Origin: Pelagibius sp. Alg239-R121
GTDB lineage: Bacteria > Pseudomonadota > Alphaproteobacteria > Kiloniellales > Kiloniellaceae
Length of the DNA: 64,000 nucleotides
Assembly: GCF_947331435.1 (NCBI RefSeq)
Contig: NZ_CAMZOF010000011.1
Location: 221,203 to 285,202, forward strand
Direction of reading: 5' to 3'
The notes beneath the pieces were generated by a model, which had not been told where the DNA came from, ran no database searches, and saw only the letters and a program-made list of their open reading frames with translations. The position numbers and the translations under genes are program-made. Of this stretch, positions 18,202 through 26,700 are shown piece by piece; the first letter of the stretch is position 1; each line of letters starts with the position of its first letter.

Positions 18202-18945
18202 ATGTTCCGGAAATTCATTCTTGCGTCGGCCTGTCTGGCCGTCCTGTTTCTTGGCGCCGCCACGGATACCGGCGCGACACCGCTAAACGCCACAGAGCGC
18301 GGCACCTATCGCGACAACGGCCTGTTCGGTACAGCCGGGTCCGGGACATCGGTCGGCAACTACATAACCGGTGGTCTCGCGAATGGTGCCGAGTTCCGCA
18401 GCTTCTTCAATTTCGATTTGAGCGGCGTCACGGGCACGGTCACCGAGGCGGTTCTGACACTATCGCTGAACCGCACCGTTGCTTTGAGTCCCGACCCCAG
18501 CGAAAGCATCGCATTCTTCGACGTCACGGAAAGTCTTCCGGACCTGATCGACGGCAGCGGCGGCAGGGCAGCCTTCGACGATCTTGGAAGCGGCAGGCGG
18601 TACGGCTTCGGCACGCTGTCGACGGATTTGACCAGCGGCGTGCTCTCCGTCGCCTTAAATGCGCTTGCCTTGCTTGACCTCAACGCAGCCATCGGCGGCG
18701 ACTTTGCACTGGGCGGTGCGCTGACGAGCCTCTCAGGCGAGACGGAATTGCTCTTTGGATTCTCCAATTTGGGACAGCAACAGCCAACACAACTCAATCT
18801 GACGACGGTTGCGCAGGCTCCAAATCCTGTCGCCATCCCAGAACCAGGCAGCTTCACCCTCATTAGCCTCGGGCTGTTTGCGCTTGCGATGGGACGCTGG
18901 AAGTTTCGCATAGGCCAACGCACCGCATGCAACGGGCAATCGTGA
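18202..18945 (+). CDS. Secreted protein with PEP-CTERM sorting signal
   Basis: 247 residues from ATG 18202, with GGAG just upstream. The parts are an N-terminal signal peptide (FILASACLAVLFLGAATDTGA), a middle domain of about 180 residues that looks like a beta-sandwich (FFNFDLSGVTGTVTEAVLTLSLN, as in DNRLRE-like surface domains), and a C-terminal PEP-CTERM tag: IPEPGSF, a hydrophobic helix, then basic residues. Such tags are handled by exosortase and accompany exopolysaccharide or surface display. No exosortase is in this window. Confidence 0.85.
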   Translation: MFRKFILASACLAVLFLGAATDTGATPLNATERGTYRDNGLFGTAGSGTSVGNYITGGLANGAEFRSFFNFDLSGVTGTVTEAVLTLSLNRTVALSPDPSESIAFFDVTESLPDLIDGSGGRAAFDDLGSGRRYGFGTLSTDLTSGVLSVALNALALLDLNAAIGGDFALGGALTSLSGETELLFGFSNLGQQQPTQLNLTTVAQAPNPVAIPEPGSFTLISLGLFALAMGRWKFRIGQRTACNGQS

Positions 18946-18947
18946 CA

Positions 18948-19502
18948 TCATCGCTCCAGCAGGATAGTCGGCCCGTCGTGATAGCGCGTACGTGCGTATT
19001 CGCGATAGCCGCATTTCTCCGCAACACGTAAAGAGGCCAGATTGTCCGGGTCCACCAGACAAACCGTCCGGCAGCCCTGCCCAAGATTTGCCTCCACCCA
19101 ACCAAGGGCAGCCAGCACGGCTTCGGTTGCATAGCCCCTGCCATGGGACCAGGTTGCAAGCACCCAGCCCATTTCCGGTATCCCCTCAATGGAGGGTTCG
19201 ATATCACGCTTGAAATCTCCAAGGCCGACCTGACCTGCAAGTCGGCCGGAGGCTTTCTCCTCCAGCGCCCAGTAACCATATCCCATCATAGACCAATGAC
19301 CGCCATGCCGCAGAAAACGGCCCCAGGACTCTTCGCGGGAAAAGACCCTGCCGCTGATGTGGCGGGTCACGTCCGGATCGGCCCAGATCGCAGCATGTTC
19401 ATTGAAATCCTGGAAACGAAACCCACGCAACAACAGACGTTCGGTCTCGACGACAGGGACATCGATGCTCAAGATCGGCTTTGGATTCAAGGCGGTTTCC
19501 AT
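18948..19502 (-). CDS. GNAT family acetyltransferase (RimJ/RimL-like)
   Basis: 184 residues. The family start VETERLLLRGFRFQDF, the acetyl-CoA loop region MGWVLATWSHGRGYATEAVLAALGW and the closing NLASLRVAEKCGYRE are typical of the RimJ/RimL branch, which acetylates N-terminal amines of proteins or small amines. It is convergent with the PEP-CTERM gene, only two bases apart. Confidence 0.88.
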   Translation of the reverse strand: METALNPKPILSIDVPVVETERLLLRGFRFQDFNEHAAIWADPDVTRHISGRVFSREESWGRFLRHGGHWSMMGYGYWALEEKASGRLAGQVGLGDFKRDIEPSIEGIPEMGWVLATWSHGRGYATEAVLAALGWVEANLGQGCRTVCLVDPDNLASLRVAEKCGYREYARTRYHDGPTILLER

Positions 19503-19535
19503 CTTCCTAAAGACAACGCAGGTCAGACTGCTGCT

Positions 19536-20846
19536 TTAAGCAGTTGACCGCGATTCCTGCAAACGGTCGAGCAGCTGATAGTAACTATAGGTCGCCTGTG
19601 CCGCGATCGCCCCGACGATCCGGCCGCCGGTCCATTGCAGACCGTAGCGTGCAAACAGGCGGTAACGGTCGTCGCCTTCCGCAATAGCAGAGGCGATCAG
19701 CTCCCCGCCCATGGTGGTCGCCGCCATGCCGTGTCCGCCATAACCCATACAGTACCAGACACCGGGCGCCTGCTGTCCGAGCTGCGGCATTTTGTGGACG
19801 GGATAGCCCATCAGCCCCATCCAGGCATCTTCGGCCTGGACGCCGGTCAATTGGGGAAACACAGACACCAGGTCCGCGATCATCTGCTTTGCCAGATGCC
19901 GCGGTGCGCGTGTGCGTGCCGTGATGTCACCGCCCCAAAGGATTCGGCCGCCACTCACCGTGCGGAAATAATTCCCGGCCAGCCGGGTATCGGAGATGGC
20001 ATAGGGCACCCGGATCGCCCGCTTGATGTCTTCGCCGAGCGGTTCGGTGGTGACGACATAGGTCGCTACGGGAAGTGTGGCACCCGCCAGTGCCGGCTGT
20101 AATCCATCGATGTAACCGCCGCAGGCAATGACGACCTGTTTGGCCCTGATCGACCCGGAGACCGTCTGAACCGATTTTTCAGGGCTCTCCAGGTCGAGCC
20201 AGACCGCCGGCGTATCCTCGTAGATTTCCACGCCCCTGCTTTCCGCCGCCGCGGCGACGCCCAGCGCATAGTTCAGCGGATGAAAATGAAAGCCGGAAGC
20301 GTTGTAGAGTGCATGGTGATATCTCTCGGTCAGGAGAACTTCCCGCAGGCGCTCACGTGACCAGAGTTCGGACTCGACTCCAAAGACCTCGGACATAAAA
20401 TCGCGGTCACGGGCCAAGTATTCAGGATCGTGATAGCGCAAAACCTTCATACGGCCGTCAATCACGGGAACCCCGGGTAAGTCGAACGCAGCAATGCGAT
20501 CGCGGATGAGGCCGACCGCATCGCGGCTCAAATCGTAGACTTCGCGCGCCTGCTGTCTGCCCAGGTCCTTCACGATCTGCCGGGACGAAAGTGAAAAGCC
20601 TGCAGAAACGAATCCGCCGTTGCGTCCCGAAGCCCCCCATCCGACCCGGCGGGCCTCGATCAGAATGACCTTCACGCCCCGCTGCGCAAGGCCGAGTGCG
20701 GTCGACAGGCCCGCAAGTCCACCGCCCACAACGCAGACTTCCGTTTCCCGTGATTGCGTCAGGGCAGGACGCGGACTATGCGCCGCAACAGTGCGTGCGT
20801 AGTAGCTGTCGACATATCGCGACGCTGTGCTGGATGAGGATGACAC
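19536..20846 (-). CDS. FAD-dependent amine oxidoreductase (DAO/PuuB-like)
   Basis: 436 residues of the DAO superfamily. The FAD motif VVGGGLAGLSTALGLAQRG lies at about 39-57, followed by ARRVGWGASGRNGGF, a sequence typical of gamma-glutamylputrescine oxidases and related glycine/sarcosine-type oxidases. The C-terminal YCMGYGGHGMAATTMGGELIA contacts FAD. It probably oxidises a secondary or polyamine-derived amine. Neighbours give no pathway, although an agmatinase-like gene lies 15 kb away. Confidence 0.85.
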   Translation of the reverse strand: MSSSSSTASRYVDSYYARTVAAHSPRPALTQSRETEVCVVGGGLAGLSTALGLAQRGVKVILIEARRVGWGASGRNGGFVSAGFSLSSRQIVKDLGRQQAREVYDLSRDAVGLIRDRIAAFDLPGVPVIDGRMKVLRYHDPEYLARDRDFMSEVFGVESELWSRERLREVLLTERYHHALYNASGFHFHPLNYALGVAAAAESRGVEIYEDTPAVWLDLESPEKSVQTVSGSIRAKQVVIACGGYIDGLQPALAGATLPVATYVVTTEPLGEDIKRAIRVPYAISDTRLAGNYFRTVSGGRILWGGDITARTRAPRHLAKQMIADLVSVFPQLTGVQAEDAWMGLMGYPVHKMPQLGQQAPGVWYCMGYGGHGMAATTMGGELIASAIAEGDDRYRLFARYGLQWTGGRIVGAIAAQATYSYYQLLDRLQESRSTA

Positions 20847-20897
20847 TGGGGATCCGGCTTCGTTTATATAGTTTTTTGGGGTTTCAGCGGAGGTAGA

Positions 20898-21731
20898 TTA
20901 CTGGGGCTTTTGCGCAATGAAGGCACATTCCTCAGGGTTGATGGCAAATCGACGATAATCCTCGAGAGCATCGAGTTCCATCACATCAACCTGGAAACCC
21001 GCACTTTCGAGGCGCCGGACATAGTCCTGTTTCTCATATATCCGGACATGATCCGACTGGCCGTAGCGGGCGATCCGCTCCGCGTTTGTGATGACCGAGA
21101 AATCTTCTTCTGTCGTCTCTATCGCTTCTGAATAGGGCACCTGCAACAGGGCTTTTCCGCCAGGCTTCAATACCCGCTTGATCTCCGACATGGCCAGATC
21201 ATCGGTCGGAATATGCTCCAGGACGTGATTGCAGATGACGAAATCAAAGACCTCGTCGCCGAAATCGAGCTTGGTCAAGTCTTGCTTTATAATGTTCGGT
21301 ACCCCCGGCCGATCTTCCGGAAAGAGGTCGCAGGCAACAAGACGCCCAGTGATGATCTCGATCAGATATTCGTGGAGTTTCGGTTCCGGTCCGACATGCA
21401 GAACGTGATGCTGCGGCAGCACCCCCATCCGTTCATCCAGCATCAGGCGCGCAAGCCGCTCACGGTCCATCGAGCCGCACACAGGGCAAACCACATTGTC
21501 GCGCAGACCGCCGGCGACGATCTGTTTTTCTCTGATGACCGGATAACTCATGCCCGACGGCATAAAACGCGCGTGGCTGTGGTCACAATAGACACAAACG
21601 TAGGTATCGCCTTGGTTTTGTGCCGAGAAGCGACTGGCTTTAATATCTCGGCGTCGCTGATCGATCGCGTCCTGCACGCGAGGCGGAAGTTCGGCAGCCA
21701 GAAATGCCTTCAGTCCTTGGACCAGTATCAT
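20898..21731 (-). CDS. Class I SAM-dependent methyltransferase with zinc-ribbon-like insert
   Basis: 277 residues from ATG 21731, chosen for AGGAG six bases upstream. Residues about 45-90 hold two CxxC pairs (CVYC and CPVCGSMDRERLARL), a zinc-ribbon pattern also seen in glycosyltransferase-linked methyltransferases. The methyltransferase core follows: VLHVGPEPKLHEYL (motif I variant), DLTKLDFGDEVFDFVICNHVLEHI, and EIKRVLKPGGKALLQVP. The substrate is unknown; such proteins are common in surface polysaccharide loci. Confidence 0.82.
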   Translation of the reverse strand: MILVQGLKAFLAAELPPRVQDAIDQRRRDIKASRFSAQNQGDTYVCVYCDHSHARFMPSGMSYPVIREKQIVAGGLRDNVVCPVCGSMDRERLARLMLDERMGVLPQHHVLHVGPEPKLHEYLIEIITGRLVACDLFPEDRPGVPNIIKQDLTKLDFGDEVFDFVICNHVLEHIPTDDLAMSEIKRVLKPGGKALLQVPYSEAIETTEEDFSVITNAERIARYGQSDHVRIYEKQDYVRRLESAGFQVDVMELDALEDYRRFAINPEECAFIAQKPQ

Positions 21732-21885
21732 CCGCCACTCCTGTTTAGACTTTGCCTGCTTCGGCAAAATCTCTCCGGCCCCAAAACAGACCTATCGCCT
21801 TAATGTTAAGCTATAAATAAAGCCGGCATTGAAAATTCCTTGCCTGCAGAATCGAACTTATCCCGCCCCGCGGGGATACGGAACA

Positions 21886-21917
21886 TAAAAATAGCTGGGG
21901 CGGCCCGCAGCCGCCCC
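21886..21917 (-). terminator. Rho-independent terminator after metZ
   Basis: On the minus strand GGGGCGGC-TGCGG-GCCGCCCC (21897-21917) forms an 8-bp GC stem, followed by AGCTATTTTT. It lies about 35 bases past the metZ stop and would end its transcript. Confidence 0.75.
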
Positions 21918-21951
21918 TTTCCCCGCATTACCGCCGCGTGATTTCCCGCCG

Positions 21952-23142
21952 CTAGATCCGAAGTGCCTGCGCGAAATCTTCTTTCAGATCTTCGACATCC
22001 TCCAGCCCGACCGAGAGCCGGATCAGGCCGTCAGTGATTCCCACTGCGGCGCGCTCTTCTTCTGAAAACCGCTGGTGCGTCGTCGTTGCCGGATGGGTCG
22101 CCAGGCTTTTCGCATCTCCTAGATTATTGGAAATGTCGACATTTCGCAGGGCATCCAGAACGGCGAACGCCTGTTCTTTTCCGCCGTCGACTTCGACGGC
22201 GATCAAGGTACCGCCCTTCGCCATTTGCTGCATCGCCAGCGCATGTTGTGGATGGCTTTCCAGGCCTGGGTAGATCACCCTTCGGATGCCAGACAGGCCT
22301 TCTATGAAAGTCGCCAGCTCAAGCGCGTTTGAACAGTGCCGTTCGACCCGAAGATCCAGAGTTTCCAGCCCCTTAAGCATAACCCAGGAATTGAAAGGGC
22401 TGGCAGCCGGTCCGGTGTGGCGGAGAAAGTTGGTCAGATGATCGTCGGCGAACTGTTGCGAACAGAGAATTGCGCCGCCGAGACATCGACCCTGCCCGTC
22501 GACATGCTTGGTGGTGGAATAGACGACAATATCAGCACCCAGTTCCATTGGCCGCTGCAGCACCGGCGTGGCAAAGACGTTATCAACCACGACCAGAGCG
22601 CCGGCGGCATGCGCCATCTCGGAAACCGCGCGCAGGTCGACGACTTCCATGGTCGGATTTGACGGTGTTTCCAGAAACACACAGTTCGCACCGCGCGAAA
22701 GCGCAGCTTCCCAGGCGTCAAGATCCTTACCATCGACGAACTCGCTCTCGACCCCAAAGCGGGGCAAAATTTCGCCGACGATATATTGGCAGGAACTGAA
22801 CAACGCGCGGGAGGACACGATGCGGTCACCTGCTTTAAGCTGGCTCATGAGCGCAGCATTGACCGCCGACATGCCGCTGGCCGTGGCCCTGCAGACTTCT
22901 GCGCCGGCGCCTTCGAGCAAACGCAGGCGTTCCTCAAACATGCCCACCGTTGGGTTAGCGTAGCGCGAATAGACGAAACGTTCGATATCGCCGCTAAAGG
23001 CGGCCGCCGCTTCCGCTGCTGAACTATAGACATACCCCGATGTGAGATAGATAGCTTCGCTGGTCTCATCGAAGGGGCTACGGGCCAGACCGCCGCGCAC
23101 GAGCTCGGTTTGAGGTCGTCTCACCACCTTTTCGTCTAACAT
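21952..23142 (-). CDS. metZ: O-succinylhomoserine sulfhydrylase (MetZ)
   Basis: 396 residues from ATG 23142 (preceded by AAGG), giving the family start MLDEKVVRRPQTELVRGGLARSPF. This PLP enzyme of the Cys/Met metabolism family shows the Schiff-base lysine in YSTTKHVDGQGR and SRYANPTV near the N-terminus. It makes homocysteine from O-succinylhomoserine and sulphide. A SAM-II riboswitch and an intrinsic terminator lie in the leader, which fits the methionine function. Confidence 0.93.
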   Translation of the reverse strand: MLDEKVVRRPQTELVRGGLARSPFDETSEAIYLTSGYVYSSAAEAAAAFSGDIERFVYSRYANPTVGMFEERLRLLEGAGAEVCRATASGMSAVNAALMSQLKAGDRIVSSRALFSSCQYIVGEILPRFGVESEFVDGKDLDAWEAALSRGANCVFLETPSNPTMEVVDLRAVSEMAHAAGALVVVDNVFATPVLQRPMELGADIVVYSTTKHVDGQGRCLGGAILCSQQFADDHLTNFLRHTGPAASPFNSWVMLKGLETLDLRVERHCSNALELATFIEGLSGIRRVIYPGLESHPQHALAMQQMAKGGTLIAVEVDGGKEQAFAVLDALRNVDISNNLGDAKSLATHPATTTHQRFSEEERAAVGITDGLIRLSVGLEDVEDLKEDFAQALRI

Positions 23143-23241
23143 TCTTATGCCTTGTCCTATCTCGGAACCCACGTCCGCGGCGAGTGAATTTTGGCGAAGC
23201 ATCACTGCTTCATGGCAAACTCACCTCAGCCATGGCCCAAT

Positions 23242-23272
23242 AAAAAAAACCGGCTGCAAGTCGCAACCGGTT
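23242..23272 (-). terminator. Riboswitch-controlled terminator in the metZ leader
   Basis: On the minus strand AACCGGTTGC-GACTT-GCAGCCGGTT (23248-23272) makes a 10-bp stem with a 5-base loop, followed directly by eight T. It lies between the SAM-II aptamer and the metZ start, so it is the likely expression platform: SAM bound, transcription stops. Confidence 0.88.
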
Positions 23273-23289
23273 TGGATTCCCAACACGGC

Positions 23290-23350
23290 CCTTTTAGCGA
23301 CTTTTTTAACGTGGCTGCAAGCCGGCCGGCCCAAATCACCACGACGAGTT
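23290..23350 (-). ncRNA. SAM-II riboswitch (metA-type aptamer) upstream of metZ
   Basis: The minus strand reads CGTGGTGATTTGG, then GCCGGCTTGCAGCCACGTTA, then AAAAAGTCGCTAAAAGG. These are the conserved blocks of the SAM-II pseudoknot (GUGGUGAUUUG, CCGGCUUGCAGCCACG, GUCGCUAAA) in the right order and spacing. SAM-II occurs almost only in alphaproteobacteria, in front of metA, metZ and related genes. An intrinsic terminator follows within 20 bases. Confidence 0.92.
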
Positions 23351-23546
23351 TGGTAGCACGCCGAACCAAGACGGGCAATGGAAAATGATTGCGGCCCGAA
23401 ATCGTCACAAATCCGACTGGGGTCTCATCAGAATCACCTCGAAGTCGGCGCTTAGTTGATGCACTCGAACATGAGAACCGCCTGGTAATCATACGAAGCA
23501 GGAATTGGAACGCTCTGTTTACCGAGTCACTGGAAACAATCTGGCG

Positions 23547-23969
23547 TTAGGACTGCTCCCAAGGCAATCCCGCTGCCTTCCAGCCGTCAGTGGTGCCGCG
23601 ATGACGCTGGTCGTCGTGCGGGCCTTCGAAACCGCCCAGCACGTTGTAGCAATTCTGGTATCCCGCTGCGGTCATGGCTGCTGCAGAGGACATGGAACGG
23701 ACCCCGGAACGGCAGAGCATCAGGATTTTGTCATCGGGCTCGACCCCATGCTGCGCGACATCCTGCGCAAACGACCCATTGACCTGCATGCTCGGAAAGA
23801 CGTTCCAGCAGACACGCACGAGGTTTTTTCCGATGCCTGTCAAAGCTGGGACGCCAACGAACGCCCATTCCGGTTCGGTGCGAACATCCACCAGCACCGT
23901 CCTCGCATCACTCTGCAACAGATCCCACGCCTGCTGAACCGTGACGTCACCTGCATACTGGCCGTTCAT
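23547..23969 (-). CDS. Rhodanese-domain sulphurtransferase
   Basis: 140 residues forming a single rhodanese domain: VLVDVRTEPEWAFVGVP, the active-site loop CRSGVRS with the persulphide-carrying cysteine, and the C-terminal GYQNCYNVLGGFEG. Single-domain rhodaneses move sulphane sulphur to acceptors such as cyanide, thiols or biosynthetic enzymes. It follows the metZ region on the same strand but upstream of it, with about 400 bases between. Confidence 0.9.
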   Translation of the reverse strand: MNGQYAGDVTVQQAWDLLQSDARTVLVDVRTEPEWAFVGVPALTGIGKNLVRVCWNVFPSMQVNGSFAQDVAQHGVEPDDKILMLCRSGVRSMSSAAAMTAAGYQNCYNVLGGFEGPHDDQRHRGTTDGWKAAGLPWEQS

Positions 23970-24240
23970 AGCGTTGTCTCCTGTCCCACAAGCACGTTAC
24001 CCAGCCGGTCCCTTGACGGACGGCGATCCTACACGCTGCCTATAACCGCAGGTAATCATGCAGATGTACCCCACACGTGCAAGAGGGAAGGACGCGGGAA
24101 AGCCTGTAAAAAAAACACCTGGAGACCCGCGTTTCAAATCCCGTGTTTTAATAAAATGTAAATTATTGAAGCTCAATCATACTGCGGCATTGAGCCCGTT
24201 TCAGGGCTCCGGAACTAACAATCTTCGGGTAATTCTGCTC

Positions 24241-25533
24241 ATGAGCGATATCAATGAACTCCGCCTTCGCGTCGAAGCCGCAGAAGAACAATTTGGTTTG
24301 GTCGATGACCGTCAGAAAAAATACGGTGCGCGCCTCCTCAGTCTGATGAACGCGGTCGAGGGCGGCCTGAGCCGTAAGCAGACGGCACTCGAACAGTGCA
24401 TGGCTGATCTGGAACAAGCCGAAGCTGAAAACGAACAGCTGCGCGGTATGCTGCATTCACTGCTGTTGGCAATCGAATCCAACAGCGAAGACCGCCTCGA
24501 CACGACCATGCACAGCCTTGATTCCATGGTCACGGCCTTGACCGCGGGCGGATCTGCAGCGGAAGCCGATACAACCGAAGACACCGGTGAAGCAACAGGG
24601 ACCGAAGCTGTCCTGGTCGAGGATGCCGCCGAAGACGCGACAGATGAATCAGCCGGTGAAGTAGTTGACGATGATGTAGTAGCCGGCGAACCCGAGACTC
24701 CTGAGCTCGAAGCCCCTGAGCCCGAGGCTGCTGAGCTCGAGGTTGCTGAAACCGAAGCGGCTGATCTCGCGACTGAAGTTACTGAACCCGAGGTCGCCGA
24801 AGAAGATGACATCGTAGAAATTGATGAAGCGCCAGCCGCCGAGGAAGTCGCAGAGACAGAGGACGTCCCGGAGACAGAGGACATCCCGGAGACAGAGGAC
24901 ATCCCGGAGACCGACGAAGTAGATATGGAAGTTGAAGATCTGGAAACCGCAGATCTGGAAACTGCAGAGTTAGGCGAAGACGATACAGCGGAGAGTGCCG
25001 CTGCGGCTGACGCAGGCGCTGAAACTGCCGACATGGACATCGCTGCCGAAGCCGCCGTTCAGGAAGAGCCCGAAGCCGAACTGGCTGACGATTCGGGAGA
25101 GATCGAAGCTGAGGAAACTGAGGTGGCAGAAGCGGATGCAGAAGCCGTAACGGAGAAGCTAGAGATTGAAGCGGCGGAAGCCGAGGTAGCGGAAATTGAG
25201 GTCGCCGAAACTGAAGTCGCCGGTTCTGAGGTCGCCGAAACTGAAGTCGAAGAGACCGAGGCTCTAGAACCTGATACGGCAGAAGCCGCGGAGCCCGAGG
25301 CCGCAACCGAATCCGAGGCCGCCGAAGATGCCCCGGTATCCCGCTCCCCAGTCGGTGACATCATCGAGCGCATCAGCCAGAAGACCAAAGATTTCCCCAG
25401 CGAGGAAGTCGTGATGGCGAGTCTGGCGGAAATCGAAGCTGGTGTTATCGCAGCCGAGGAAGATCTGGAAGCAGCAGCTGAAGAATCTGAGGCGACTGCA
25501 GAAGAAAAGCCGAAGACCGCAGCCGCATCCTAA
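24241..25533 (+). CDS. Highly acidic, repeat-rich protein with N-terminal coiled coil
   Basis: 430 residues from ATG 24241 (MSDINELRLRV). Residues 1-95 form a coiled-coil head (AEEQFGLVDDRQKKYG, LEQAEAENEQLRGMLHSLLLAIE). Residues about 100-365 are Glu/Ala/Asp-rich low-complexity sequence built on short units such as EVAETEV, with a triplicated PETEDI block at about 264-284. A short conserved-looking tail resumes (DIIERISQKTKDFPSEEVVMASLAEIEAG). No signal peptide or TM segment. The family is not recognised; it may be a structural or polymerising cytoplasmic protein. Confidence 0.75.
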   Translation: MSDINELRLRVEAAEEQFGLVDDRQKKYGARLLSLMNAVEGGLSRKQTALEQCMADLEQAEAENEQLRGMLHSLLLAIESNSEDRLDTTMHSLDSMVTALTAGGSAAEADTTEDTGEATGTEAVLVEDAAEDATDESAGEVVDDDVVAGEPETPELEAPEPEAAELEVAETEAADLATEVTEPEVAEEDDIVEIDEAPAAEEVAETEDVPETEDIPETEDIPETDEVDMEVEDLETADLETAELGEDDTAESAAAADAGAETADMDIAAEAAVQEEPEAELADDSGEIEAEETEVAEADAEAVTEKLEIEAAEAEVAEIEVAETEVAGSEVAETEVEETEALEPDTAEAAEPEAATESEAAEDAPVSRSPVGDIIERISQKTKDFPSEEVVMASLAEIEAGVIAAEEDLEAAAEESEATAEEKPKTAAAS

Positions 25534-25610
25534 CGTGAGATCGTTCTTGACCATAACGGTCAAGAACGTGATTCACACTCCAGCCTAAGCGCAATTCACA
25601 GACAATATTG

Positions 25611-25648
25611 ATCCCGCCGGCGACCGAGACAGCGCCGGCGGGATTTTT
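25611..25648 (+). terminator. Rho-independent terminator after the acidic protein gene
   Basis: ATCCCGCCGGCG (25611-25622), a 10-base loop and CGCCGGCGGGAT (25633-25644) form a 12-bp stem, followed by TTTT. A second hairpin without a T-run (CGTTCTTGACC/GGTCAAGAACG, about 25544-25570) lies just before it. Confidence 0.85.
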
Positions 25649-25768
25649 ACTGTGTGCGCGAAACCACAATATCTAGCAATTCTCGAGAGACATCACACAA
25701 GACTTGACAGGCGATGCAAGAAATGTCGCAGTGTTTTCATTGGTGCAACAGAGAAAGGAGGTGATCAG

Positions 25769-25837
25769 ATGTCTAACCTTATGGTGAGGCCTAGTGCCGT
25801 GGAGACTTCGATCACATCCCTCGGGGTAAAGAACTGA
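25769..25837 (+). CDS. Putative 22-residue peptide with near-perfect Shine-Dalgarno
   Basis: The ORF starts at ATG 25769 and ends in TGA at 25837; the peptide begins MSNLMVRPSAVE and ends SLGVKN. Upstream lies AAAGGAGGTGATCAG, almost the exact complement of the 16S rRNA 3' end, with about five bases to the ATG. It is followed some 80 bases later by a strong terminator (25917-25965), so it looks like a free-standing small transcription unit. I recognise no family; it could be a small protein, a modified-peptide precursor or a leader peptide. Confidence 0.5.
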   Translation: MSNLMVRPSAVETSITSLGVKN

Positions 25838-25916
25838 AGTCACTGGTACCGGGTTAGCCGAATGGCAGATTGACGGTTCGCGATAAAGCCGCAATCTCAC
25901 CTAACGGTACACAACT

Positions 25917-25965
25917 GACCGCCGATTCCGACCGGGCCAGGCCCGGCAAGGATCGGCGGTCTTTC
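25917..25965 (+). terminator. Rho-independent terminator after the 22-codon ORF
   Basis: GACCGCCGAT (about 25918-25927) pairs with ATCGGCGGTC (about 25951-25960), with an inner CCGGGCC/GGCCCGG hairpin, followed by TTTCTGTTT. It separates the small ORF from the downstream copper-related genes. Confidence 0.75.
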
Positions 25966-26091
25966 TGTTTCAATTCGCTTTTTCAGAAAATTCGAAACTT
26001 TCGCCGCGGCACAATTGGCCCGCGGCGCTTTGTCCTTGGACCGCTTAGGTCGAAAAGGATAGACTGCGCCACCTCTTCGTTCTGGTGTCCC

Positions 26092-26475
26092 ATGGATCGT
26101 CGCCGCATCTTTGCTTGGGTAACGCTGTTCTGCTTTGCAGTTGCCGCTGCGCTGCCGAGTTTTGCAGCCATGCTGCCTAAAGAAGACGGATCGATCTCGA
26201 TCGTCATCTGTTCAGCCGATGGTTTCAAGACCATTGAAATCGAACAGGCTAGCGAAAACCCGAAGACGGAAACGCATCCGCGATGCGATGTTTGCCATAT
26301 CCATTGCGGCATGGGCATCGGCGTTCAATTGGCCGGCTGGGCCTTTCCGCAAGCCGGGCTGGATGAGCAACAGCTTATTCCACAGACTTTTACGCGTCCC
26401 CTGGCGGTCGCGCTCGGTCCTAAGCTCCCAAGAGGGCCTCCTCTCCAAGATAGAAAACCTTACGAGCGGGCCTGA
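26092..26475 (+). CDS. DUF2946-like exported protein, probably copper-related
   Basis: 127 residues from ATG 26092. A signal peptide (RIFAWVTLFCFAVAAALPSFA) is followed by a short domain with ICSADGFKTIEIE and the pair CDVCHIHCG, then a second hydrophobic patch. This matches the general look of DUF2946 proteins, small exported or membrane proteins often found with copper chaperones. The next gene is such a chaperone, which supports the reading. The frame is open further upstream but not protein-like there. Confidence 0.65.
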   Translation: MDRRRIFAWVTLFCFAVAAALPSFAAMLPKEDGSISIVICSADGFKTIEIEQASENPKTETHPRCDVCHIHCGMGIGVQLAGWAFPQAGLDEQQLIPQTFTRPLAVALGPKLPRGPPLQDRKPYERA

Positions 26476-26700
26476 GCACGCATCAAAGCAAATTATCGTG
26501 CAGAGTCTACGCCTCATCCTTCGTGCGGACGGCTAGGTTCGACCCAGGCCAGAGGAAGCCGATAACCTCCGGTCTTCGCCATTCATCGAGCGAAAATGGC
26601 CGCGTTCAAAAGCTTTGCAAGCCAAACCCCGAAACAAGACTTCTATGACGAAACATCGCGACCAACCTCGATCAGGTCCCGTCGCACCAGGAGATTAGAG

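Noticed and set aside
24312..25388. Ser-rich and Leu/Arg-rich minus-strand frames under the acidic protein gene
   Set aside because: They arise from the repetitive GAG/GCC codons of the real gene read backwards; no signals for translation.
25850..25915. tRNA-like look of the sequence after the 22-codon ORF
   Set aside because: GGTTAGCCGAATGGCAG recalls a D-arm, but no acceptor stem or T-arm can be drawn; no tRNA was found in the window.
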